Source of the DNA: Lojkania enalia
Lineage: Eukaryota; Ascomycota; Dothideomycetes; Pleosporales
Assembly (NCBI GenBank): GCA_010094045.1
Contig: ML986677.1
Span: 46,399-79,558, forward strand
Direction: 5' to 3'
Length of the DNA: 33,160 bases
Shown here: piece after piece, positions 23,101 to 31,470 of the stretch
How the letters are laid out: each line of letters starts with the position of its first letter
Numbering within the stretch: position 1 is the stretch's first letter
Notes under the pieces: model-generated
The model's database searches: none
What the model saw: only the letters and a program-made list of their open reading frames with translations
What the model was told of the DNA's origin: nothing
Translations under genes and position numbers: made by a program

Positions 23101-23970
23101 ATAAATTAACACGCGTATATTAACTAGCTTCTACCTAAAAATTAATAGCTAGATAGAGAACGCTAATATAGTAATAGAACAAGTTCTCTAAGCCTATACT
23201 AGCTACAAATAAGATAATTAGGTTAAATAGCTGCTAACAGCGCAGTTTAAAGCGAATAATATAGTGTCTAAATTAATAAAAGTTTTCCTATTTCTAGCCT
23301 ACTTTAGCTAGCACCCTTAAACAGGCTTTAAGCTGCCTATAGGGATCTATTAACTGCTAAAATAGTCCCTAATAGTCTAGAAAGCTAATAGACTAGTTAA
23401 TAAGATAAAGGATATTATAGAGTATATTAGAGAAGAACTCACCTAGATATAAGCATTCTAATAAGAGTATGCTAACCGTAAGCGCGTACTAGCCTCTAAC
23501 TACTAGATTAATAATTTAGTCTAATTAGACGCTAGGAATATACGTATATAAAGACTATCGAAAAAGCTTAACTAGAAGAATATAGGCTTCTATAAGGTTA
23601 TTGCGAAAGTATCCTCGTACGCTTATAAACTAAAGCTACCTAAATCGGTTAAAATACATCCTATATTCTATATATTACTATTATAGCTAGCACCTAAATC
23701 GTCTAACTATTTACCTAGTTAATAAGTATATAACCCTAAACCTATTAAAATTAATAGAGAACTAGAATACTTCGTCGAGTAAATAGAAGACCTCTACTAT
23801 AACTAACAGAGATGCCGGCACAAATACCTAGTTAAGTAGACTAGCTATTACGACCTAGAATAGTACCCGACTAATAATTTTACTAAAACAACTGCCGTAG
23901 AAAATTACTATACTAGAAACTTAAATAAATAAGACCCAAATATAATATTATATCTAGATTCTTAATTAGG
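20100..23970 (+). pseudogene. gypsy-3 pol remnant: protease, RT, RNase H, integrase, chromodomain
   Basis: Polyprotein remnant, one frame from about 21125 to 23935 with TAG/TAA stops and a single TGA (22691-22693). RT at 21125-21760 has INYRALNTITIKNRY, PFSLVNT, and the catalytic box YINN at 21566-21577 (YxDD expected, both Asp lost). RNase H at 21985-22370 has EANISDFITAGVLS, NYKIYNKELLAII and FNIIYRPGKL. The integrase zinc-binding region is near 22550-22760 (SGHPS motif), the core at 22840-23420 (ISIDFITNLLELEG, VVVNRLSKYRYL). A chromodomain at 23755-23925 (ELEYFVE.IEDLYYN, KYLVK.TSYYDLE.YPTNNF) would target insertion to heterochromatin. The protease at about 20110-20480 is poorly readable. 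Confidence 0.88.
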
Positions 23971-24050
23971 CGCTAGGGTTTAATCTAAGTATATTTCTAG
24001 ACGTCTATAATAATACTATACTAATATAATACTAGTAATAATACTACTAC

Positions 24051-24415
24051 TAATCTCTAGTATAGTACTACTATATAAACTAAACCGACCTAATCCCTAA
24101 TATAGTATTACTATTAATAACTAGTCGCACTAATATACCTACAATCTAACCTAATCCCTAGTATAGTACTATTATATAATAATAACTAATCGTACTAATA
24201 TACCTATAATTTAATCTAATTCCTAATATAGTACTACTATATAACGATAATTAATCGTACTAATATACCTGCGATCTAACCTAATCCCTAATATAGTACT
24301 ACTATATAAATAGACCTAATCCCTAGTATAGTACTACTATATAAACCGACCTAATCCCTAGTATAGTACTACTATACGATAATAACTAATTATACTAATA
24401 CGCCTGCAACTTTAA
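24051..24415 (+). repeat. Minisatellite in gypsy-3 3' region (35/65-bp periods)
   Basis: Seven copies of a core TAATCCCTAGTATAGTACTA start at 24051, 24091, 24152, 24217, 24282, 24317 and 24352. Spacings are 40, 61, 65, 65, 35 and 35 bp. Long units contain an extra segment of about 30 bp (ACTAATCGTACTAATATACC), and short units lack it. It lies between the pol stop and the polypurine tract, so in the 3' untranslated part. Confidence 0.9.
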
Positions 24416-24498
24416 CTAATACTAGTATTAATAACTACTACTTAATTATAAATAACCTAAATATAATATAAAGACTTAACTTATAGGAGCTTATAATT

Positions 24499-24511
24499 AA
24501 GAGGAGGGTAC
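24499..24511 (+). other. gypsy-3 polypurine tract
   Basis: AAGAGGAGGGTAC directly precedes the 3' LTR (24512). It is the plus-strand priming site. The gypsy-1 tract at 27341-27354 is nearly the same (AAGGAGGAGGGTAG on its coding strand), which helped fix both LTR starts. Confidence 0.85.
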
Positions 24512-24814
24512 TATTATAGTAATACTGTAACACCTCTACACCTATACTACCCTTACTATAATACCTAAACCAGCTGCTAGTAATAACTATTAGCTGCTAG
24601 TTAGAATATAACCGACTTATCTTAACTATAATAGAGGAAGGTTTCGCCAACCTAGCTAGCCCGTATAGTAGTATAGACCTAGCCTCTATAAAAACCTATA
24701 TAATATAGATATTTCTATTCTTTACGCAATATTTTAATATTTATATATAGTACGTAGTAATAGAGTTAACTGCCTAAAGTACGATTAACTAACTACGCGT
24801 AAACGTCTATAATA
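24512..24814 (+). repeat. gypsy-3 3' LTR (303 bp)
   Basis: Full-length match to 18595-18897, starting TATTATAGTAATACTG. It ends at 24814, followed by target duplication TTCTT. Confidence 0.9.
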
Positions 24815-24819
24815 TTCTT

Positions 24820-25490
24820 TTTATAACCTTATTATTATATATAGTTCTAATAGAACTTATAATACGTATAATAATAGCTTATAATTATTTAGTTAAGATT
24901 CTAGGTTAATAGTATCTTTAATATACTTAAACTTTATATCCCTCTTTAGGATCCTCTTAAATACTTCTATATTCTCCTCTAATTATTTATATATATATAG
25001 TTCTTTATATATTAGTTATCTATTATCTTCTAATTCGTACGGATTTAGTAGGTTATTATTAATAGGTATTCTAGATAATTTAACTATTATTAGGTTAGTA
25101 GTTGCTAGTTACTTATTTATATAATAGTTATCGGTTATTACTAGTTACTTATTTATATAGTAGTTATCGGTTATTACCGGTTACTTATTTATATAGCAGT
25201 TATTAGTTATTACTAGTTCCTTATTCGTACAGCGGTCGTTAGTTATTATATAATAGGGCTATATAATTGTATTCTTCCTTTATATAAGATTTTTAGCTAT
25301 CTATATACCCTATCCTAGGCTTAATATAGATGCTTTAAGTTCGTACGAGTAAAAGAATTTAATCTCCCTTCTTCCTTATAATTCCTACCTAGAAAGAAAG
25401 GTGCGAAATAGAGACGTATAATAGCTACTATACGTTTAACTCTATCTTTACTCTTACTAATTTACGGTCGAGAGTTCAACTACTAATTAG
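24820..25490 (-). pseudogene. copia gag N-terminal part and leader
   Basis: Continuation of copia gag on the far side of gypsy-3, up to the 5' LTR at 25491. It contains an in-frame 36-bp tandem repeat (25105-25248) and, next to the LTR, the less mutated bases 25460-25490 (ttacggtcgagagttcaactactaattag region) where the primer-binding site must lie. I did not match that site to a tRNA with confidence. No other domain is readable. Confidence 0.55.
25105..25248 (-). repeat. Four 36-bp tandem repeats in copia gag
   Basis: Exact units at 25105-25140, 25141-25176, 25177-25212 and 25213-25248. Each is 36 bp, a multiple of three, so it codes for a 12-residue repeat (RIP form N-N-R-x-L-L-Y-K-x-V-T-S) on the copia strand. 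The fourth unit keeps the most C/G (TTATTCGTACAGCGGTCG) and the first three are A/T-converted. Confidence 0.92.
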
Positions 25491-25744
25491 TATAAAATAG
25501 ACTCTATTAGCTAGTTTAGTATTAGTAAGGTAATATAGGGTAGAGTATAATATTATATAGTATATATAGCGTATAGAGGTAGTAGAGTAGATAAGTAACT
25601 ATTTTATTAATTACTATCAGGTGCTATATACCTAGTTAAAGGGGCTATATAAGATATACGCTTGATTTAAGCGTATATACTATATTATATATCTTAACTA
25701 TATAATATATACTTTAACTCTATATAATATTTACTATTTAGATA
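25491..25744 (-). repeat. copia 5' LTR (254 bp)
   Basis: Same length and ends as 14825-15078. Followed by target duplication ATAGA (25745-25749), after which the gypsy-1 copy B LTR resumes. Confidence 0.9.
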
Positions 25745-25749
25745 ATAGA

Positions 25750-25842
25750 TAATATAATAGATCTAAATATAGTATAAATCTATTTAGAGGTATATAAAAA
25801 TATATAAGAGTTTAAAAACTTAAGAATTCTATTAATATTTAT
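25750..25842 (-). repeat. gypsy-1 copy B 5' LTR, second piece
   Basis: Heavily mutated LTR sequence (ATCTAAATATAGTATAAATC for an original TCCGAATGCGGCACGAATC-like stretch). It runs to the 5-bp duplication TTTAT at 25838-25842, where a solo LTR is inserted. The third piece is 26127-26298. Confidence 0.87.
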
Positions 25843-26126
25843 TATAATAGTATAGGTAAGATAATAGGTCCGAATGTAGTACGAATTTACTTAGAGGTAT
25901 ATAAGAGTATGTAGGGGATTAGGGACCTGGGAATTCTATTAATACCTATAGGCCTTATACGAAAGGATATAGAAGAACTACTAAGCTACTTATAAGGGAG
26001 TGTGCAACTATATACAGAAGGGAAAAGGGGTAGAACCGGGGGTAGAATAAGATAAGCGAAAAGCTTTGGGATAAGGTTATATATAAAGCTTTTCGTAGAA
26101 CGATTTCTTTGCATTATTACACTTAT
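25838..26126 (-). repeat. Solo gypsy-1 LTR (25843-26121) inside a gypsy-1 LTR
   Basis: 279 bp from TATAATAG to ATTACA. Flanks are TTTAT (25838-25842) and CTTAT (26122-26126), a 5-bp duplication with one C-to-T change. The host LTR is cut in the same phase on both sides (attaatattt... / ...aggccttat). It is less mutated than the host LTR and more than the solo LTR at 8235. Confidence 0.92.
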
Positions 26127-26298
26127 AGGCCTTATATAAAAGGATATAGAAAAACTATTAAGCTACTTATAAGGGAGTATATAATTATATATGGATGGGA
26201 AAAGGAGCGGAGTTAGAAGTAGAATAAGATAAGTAAAAAGTTTTAGGATAAGATTATATATAAAGCTTTTTATAGAACAATTTCTTTATATTATTATA
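26127..26298 (-). repeat. gypsy-1 copy B 5' LTR, third piece
   Basis: Resumes at AGGCCTTATATAAAAGG and ends TATTATTATA at 26298. With 14 bp and 93 bp from the other pieces it gives exactly 279 bp. The flank 26299-26303 (aatag) would be copy B's right target duplication. Confidence 0.88.
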
Positions 26299-27061
26299 AA
26301 TAGTATATAAAAAGTATAGATTTTATTCTCTTTATAAATTGCCTAGAATTTAAGCGAGTTATAGCTCTTATAGCTATTAAGAATAAGTAGTTACTATACG
26401 CCTATTCGACGGTCCTTTATATATATAATAAAGTACTTTAGCTACTTAACTCTAAGATTATTAGTTGTCTATCCGTTATTACTTAGTCTAATAGCCTAAT
26501 TCTTAAGTATATTATCACCCTTATATTAGGTAGAAAAGTAGTATTAGCTAGTAAAAATAATAAAAGGTAGGATTACCTACCTAATAGTATTAATTTCCTA
26601 GATTACTATAACCTACTTATAATTCTCTAGCTATATAACTTTTAGCCAACTATATCTTTCTAAGCTAGTAATAACTAGTTTAAGTAATATCTTACCTATT
26701 ATAAAGCTAGCTTTATTAAAATTGTAGACATCCTTATTATAGATACTATATATAGATTTTGTACGCGCTATAAGCTTAAATTAAGCCCTAATAATCTTAG
26801 AATATTTATATAAAGCTTTTTAATAATTATATAGTTAATTAAATTTTATTTTAGAGCTATTTATTTACTTAATAAAGTTCCTAGACTATTTTTAGCTAAC
26901 TTATCTAGTATTATACTTAATAAGCAGCTTATCTACTATATTTTATATAGTATCTAGAGAGGGTATAAATCCTTATAAATCTAGGTTAAATATATATAGA
27001 ATAATAGCCTCCTCTTCTAACTTAATAAGCTTCTTTAAATTTAGCTTATAATTATATTATA
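26299..27061 (-). pseudogene. Orphan pogo transposase fragment P3
   Basis: Central part of a third pogo/Fot1-type transposase, with no TIRs, wedged between the 5' LTR of gypsy-1 copy B and the 3' LTR of copy C. Minus-strand LLILNSYKSYNSLKF near 26350-26390 matches the LLIxDGHxSH motif. Its catalytic Asp codon (26376-26378) is AAT (Asn), as in P1 and P2. It aligns with P1 from about 11690 to 12440 and with P2 from about 13440 on. Both ends are cut exactly at gypsy-1 LTR borders, so both gypsy-1 copies seem to have landed in it. RIP stops run throughout. Confidence 0.85.
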
Positions 27062-27340
27062 TATAACGGCGTAGGTAAGATAATAGGTCTAAATATAGCA
27101 CGAATCTACTTAGAGGTATATAGGAGTGCGTAGAGGTTCAGGGACCTAGAAATTCTATTAACATCTATAGGCCTTGTACGAAAGGATATAGAAGAACTAC
27201 TAAGCTACTTATAAGGGAGTATACAACTATATATAGAAGGGAAAAGGGGTAGAACTAGAGGTAGAATAAGATAAGCGAAAAGTTTTAGGATAAGGTTATA
27301 TATAAAGCTTTTCGTGGAACGATTTCTTTGTATTATTATA
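27062..27340 (-). repeat. gypsy-1 copy C 3' LTR (279 bp)
   Basis: TATAACGGCGTAGG to TATTATTATA, 279 bp. It is joined on the right to the polypurine tract, which proves that this LTR family belongs to gypsy-1. Confidence 0.92.
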
Positions 27341-27354
27341 CTACCCTCCTCCTT
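27341..27354 (-). other. gypsy-1 polypurine tract
   Basis: On the minus strand AAGGAGGAGGGTAG immediately precedes the 3' LTR. It is the plus-strand priming site of reverse transcription. Confidence 0.88.
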
Positions 27355-28430
27355 ATAGGCTGATAGTCCCTATCTATACTAGTTCGGGAGGAAATTGGGG
27401 CTGTTATAGATGGGTTCTAGTATAAAGAAATTTCTTTAAGGAGGTATTTACCGGTAAGAGCTAATATACGCAGTTGCTTATAGAGATACGTTTATTAACG
27501 TAATATTAAGTAAGGTTTTTCGCGGTAAGTATAATTAACCTATATATTAGCTAGTAACTACTATTATAACGGTTTATTAATATTGCAATTTCGTCGCGTA
27601 TAGTAACGAGTGTTTACTAGCCTTAGTATATTACTAGGTCGCTATTAACTAAGCTTTCTTAACTAAATAATAACTTCTACTCTATATGTATTATTATACA
27701 TCCCTAGAACTATTAATTATTAAAGTATCGCTAACGCTTTATAGAAAAAATTAATTAATATACTATTCCGCCCGCCTTCTAAAGCCTCTTTAAAGGTTTT
27801 CTAAGTTATCTACTTTTAGACTATATATACGCTTGCCTGCGGGCGGCGTATAATATTTATCTTTCGGTCCCTAAGATTAAAAAAATGCGAGTATTATACC
27901 TTGTAAAATAAAAAGTATAACCCTGTATAAATTATATCTAATACTAGTAGGGTATTTACTACTAACGTACTTATAGATCTTCTCCTACTATAAGGAGGAG
28001 TTTCTAGTCCTCTGGGGCTATCTTAAACTGTAGGTAGTAGTCTGATATATAGAGGATAAGGAGGATAAAAAGGTAGCTTTTAAAGCTGTTTTAAAATCTA
28101 CTTACAGCCTAATATTTATAGCCTAGGTTATAAAGAGTTAGGAAGATAGTCTTTTTACAGCTAGTATCTAGGTGGCTTTATTCTATTAGAGTACTAAGTT
28201 ACTCTATTAGGTTTCAGCCTTAGAAGCTCTAGTATTTAACCTTTAAGCTAATATTACAGCACTCTTAGGCGGCTAAAGATAAGGTAGGGGAGGTTTAGGG
28301 GGAGTCCGAAGGGAAAGAAGGAGAAGGAGGGTAGAAGAGGAGAGGACTAAGGAGGTATCTAATAGCCTACTATTAGACCCTCTAAATTCTATAGAGGAGT
28401 AATTTTGGGCCTATACTTTAGTTTTTAAAT
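27355..28430. other. gypsy-1 long 3' region with purine-rich tract
   Basis: About 1.07 kb between the chromodomain and the polypurine tract. It is richer in GC than the rest and holds a G/A-rich run on the plus strand (28283-28355, for example GAAAGAAGGAGAAGGAGGG). A plus-strand frame from 27986 to the TAA at 28400-28402 can be read with only TAG/TAA/TGA of RIP type (KKVAFKAVLKSTYSLIFIA near 28055-28115), but the opposite strand is about equally open and stop density is close to chance. I see no recognisable domain. It may be untranslated DNA, a lost accessory frame, or captured sequence. Confidence 0.45.
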
Positions 28431-31400
28431 TTACTACTTAACTCTTATATATTATTATCTACTAGATAATCTATATTCTCTATACTATTCTTATATACCT
28501 TAATCTATTTAGTTAGGGCTTTTAGGAGTCCTAGCTAATTTAGATACTTATTATAAAAAGCTCTTAGCTTATAAGGCGAACCTATAAAATTTAAGGCTTT
28601 ATACTAGACCGGGTTGAGATTGTATTCTACCTATTTTATACAGTATTTAAGGGTCTTATAATATAGCTTACTAGCTAGTATTTCCTCAACCTCCTACTCT
28701 TCTACCCTTTTAATAGCGATAGCGGGTGGTTTTAGAGCTTCTTACCCTAGTAGAAGGTCCTAAGGGTTCTTATATAGTAGGTTTGGTGCGAAAACATTAT
28801 ATATTCTTAATCTTAGAGGTAGCTATAGATAGTACGAGTTTCCAACCTATTCTAGTACTTTAAAAGGGCCCTTCTATTAATCGGATAGCTTTCGACTTAG
28901 TCTCTAGACCGTAAGATTCTTAGTATTTAGGTAGACTATATTACTAATCTACTAATTAATTAGTTGCTAGTAATAGTTAATAATAGATTATATACAATCC
29001 TAAACCTTCTTAATATTAGCCTTTACAGTTTCCTAGGTTGTATATATATAAGTTACTAGAGCTAAGGCGTTCTTACAATTTAATTTGTCTATTATAGTAA
29101 TAGGATTAATAGAATATTTCTAATCCCAACTCTAACAGGGTTTAAATCTATATAGGATTTAATATAGAGATATTCTAATAATTGTATAGAGTAGAGTTAC
29201 TTATATTTAATTAATTATAGGTAATAGAGAACTCTAGTTATTCTAGTAGAAGGATACGAAAGGGCGCAGTCTCTGATTAATATACTTATTTATAATCTCT
29301 ATTTATCTGTTAGTCTCTTTATAATAAATAGTAGATAGTTTAATCTTTACGCTTAAGATATAATAGAATTCAGACTAGAAACTAGATATAAACTAAGATC
29401 CTCAGTCTAAAATAATAGTTTCAGGTATATAGCTAAAGCGGTATACCTATTAAATAAATAATTCGGCTATTCCCCGTACGTTAATTATATAATAGTAGGA
29501 AATAGATACTACTTATTTAGATAGGTGATTAATTACTACTATAATCTGATTATATCCGGACTTATCTATAGGAAAATTCTTAAAGTTAATATATAGATGC
29601 TATATTAGTTAATTTAGTATAGAAAGTAGGTAGATAAAACCTAAGGTTCGGGTTTATATCGGATAAGTTTTATAGTATAAGATACAATTCTATATATATT
29701 GTTTATAAATAGCCTTTATACCCTTCTAGTAGTACTTCTAGGATAGTAACTAATAGATTTTAGTAGCGCTTGGGTGTGCGGAGGATACTTAGTTATAAGC
29801 CTCTTATATAAGTCGCGTGTAAAGGCCTAAATCTAATAGAATATATAAACGATTGTTATAGAGAAGTAGTCTATTCTCTATCTAATACTTATAGGGTAAA
29901 AGTATATATTCCTATATAAAAGAGATTCAGTTTTCTTATAGTAATATATCGATTAACTCTAGAGAGTCTAGTAATATAACCTACTCTTAGCCTTTAATAA
30001 TATTTAGTATAGCTGCTTAAGTTATTATTTAAATAATATAGGACTAGGCTAATTCGGTATTAATTTAGGGGTAAAGTCGATATAGTTTAAGTAGAACTCT
30101 TAACCGGTTATCAGTTTAAGCTACTTTTAAGTTTTCTATATCTTATTTACAATAACTAAGGATATCTACTCTAGTATTATTCTTACCTAGGGTGTACTCG
30201 ATTCGGAACTAATACTAAGCTAATTCTTTAGTCTAATAAACTTAACAAGTATTAAGTACCTTTATAGTTATAAAATATTTAAGTAAGCGATAATCGGTAT
30301 ATACTAGAGTCTTAGTAGCTACTAAAGTAAGTTCTACCCTCTATTACTTAAACGTAGTAATAATTATAAACAGTTTCTTATTGTAGATTTCCTAGTTCAG
30401 TTCCAAACCGGATAGAACCTTACTATAGAACGCTATAGGGTACTATTTTCCGTTAAGATATTTCTATAATAGTACTCCTATAACTACTCTATTAGAAGCG
30501 TTAATTTCTATTTTTATTTCTAATGTAGGGTTAAAGTAGTAGAGTATAGATATACTTAATAGAGCTAACTTCAATTTCTTAAAGGTAATATTATATTCTA
30601 AAGTCTATATAAAAGAGGTTATAGGGCTCTATAATACGATAATTAGCTTTGCGACACGCGAGAATTCCGGTACAAACTATTAATAGAATCTAGTAAAACC
30701 TAAGAAGGATTTTACACCTATTACAGTAGTAGGTAGCTACTAGTTGCGTAGTACTTCTACCTTCTTTAAGTTAACCTTAAGGCCTTTATTTAAGAGAATA
30801 TAGCTAAAGTATTTAGTTTAGGTAATATAGAATTCGCTCTTCTTAATATTAACTTATAACCCTACTTAACGTAATCTTTTAAGAACTTTCTTAATATAGA
30901 TAGCATATATCGCCTTATCTTCTAAGTAGATAAGGATATTATCTAGATAAGTAATATAGAAGTTATTTAGGTAGTTGATTAGTACGTCGTTTATATAGTA
31001 CTAGTAAGTTACTAGGCTGTTATATAATCTAAAAGATAGAACTTTATACTTATAGGTTCTATATTAAGTCTAAAAGGTAATATATTCTTTAGAACTAGGG
31101 TCTATTCTAATCTTATTAAAAGCCGCGCGAATATTAAACTTAATAAAAATTACTACCTTAGTAGGTTTAGATAGAAGTTTATCTATATACAGTATCAGAT
31201 ATATATTTTTATAGGTAAGAGTATTAAGTTTATAATAATCTATATAGATATGCAGGTTGCTATTAGGTTTATAGACGTAAAAGATTAGAGATATAAAGGA
31301 GCTCTAACTCTACTTAATATACCTATACTATAGATTATCTATAATATACTTCTTAGTTACCTCTAACTCCTTAATATTCTACTTATATAACGGGCTATAT

Positions 31401-31470
31401 CTATTAGGGAGGGGTTCTATAAGGATAATTTTATAATTATAAGAGCGGTATTCTAGTAATTAATAAACTA
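28430..31470 (-). pseudogene. gypsy-1 copy C pol remnant: RT, RNase H, integrase, chromodomain
   Basis: RT near 31400-30745: LYK.NIKELEVTKKYI, IDYYKLNTLTYKN, IKFNIRAAFNKIRIDPSSKE, and the YxDD box as YLDN (second Asp lost, codon 30938-30940). RNase H near 30720-30170: IEINASNRVVIGVLL (Asp of the IDAS motif now Asn, near 30500), FYSKVLSGLELN.EIYNKKLF, TLVYTDYRLLKYF. Integrase: H2C2 region near 29800-29640 (HPSATKIY, CILYYKTYPI), core near 29600-29270 (INFKNFPIDKSGYNQIIVV, ETIILD.GS.FISSF, YYKETNR.IEIINKYINQRL). Chromodomain at 28712-28545 (VEE.EVEEILASKLYYK, IK.VEYNLNPV.YKALNFIG, YKLRAFYNKYLN), a heterochromatin-reading module typical of fungal chromoviruses. Stops are nearly all TAG/TAA. The stop codon is uncertain; the frame may extend below 28430. 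Confidence 0.88.

Larger units (their letters stand above)
18595..24814 (+). mobile_element. Ty3/gypsy chromodomain retrotransposon gypsy-3
   Basis: Complete 6220-bp element and the only one on the plus strand. It has 303-bp LTRs (18595-18897, 24512-24814), 5-bp duplication TCCTT (18590-18594) / TTCTT (24815-24819, one C-to-T change), gag, pol, a C-terminal chromodomain, a minisatellite, and polypurine tract AAGAGGAGGG just before the 3' LTR. It is less mutated than its copia host, and gag and most of pol can each be read in one frame interrupted only by RIP-type stops, so it probably arrived later than the elements around it. Confidence 0.92.
14825..25744 (-). mobile_element. Ty1/copia retrotransposon with gypsy-3 inside
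   Basis: Minus-strand copia element with two 254-bp LTRs (14825-15078 and 25491-25744) and a perfect 5-bp duplication ATAGA (14820-14824, 25745-25749). It was inserted 14 bp into the LTR of gypsy-1 copy B. Order on the minus strand is gag (25490-24820, then 18589-16870), protease, GAG-pre-integrase and integrase (16870-15650). That protease-integrase order, with integrase ahead of any RT, is diagnostic of copia. RT/RNase H are missing: only about 570 bp lie between integrase and 3' LTR. Gypsy-3 (18595-24814) interrupts gag. Confidence 0.88.
7763..26298 (-). mobile_element. gypsy-1 copy B, 3'-truncated and split by five insertions
   Basis: Pieces in order on the plus strand: 7763-8234 (RT), 8519-10715 (protease/gag), 14446-14810 (gag start and leader), then its 5' LTR in three parts, 14811-14824, 25750-25842 and 26127-26298. 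These parts add up to exactly 279 bp. Interruptions are a solo LTR (8235-8513), pogo P2 (10716-14443) carrying P1 (10833-12686), copia (14825-25744) carrying gypsy-3 (18595-24814), and another solo LTR (25843-26121). The 3' half after the RT active site, with RNase H, integrase and 3' LTR, is missing. Copy B lies in pogo fragment P3 on its right side. Confidence 0.85.

Noticed and set aside
24051..24415. Regular repeats resembling a CRISPR array
   Set aside because: The spacers are themselves near-identical and the spacing varies between 35 and 65 bp. It lies inside a eukaryotic Ty3 element between pol and polypurine tract, so it is a minisatellite.
27986..28402. Plus-strand frame as a real gene
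   Set aside because: About ten stops in 139 codons is close to random expectation, the other strand is similarly open, and no start or domain is seen. Kept only as a finding.
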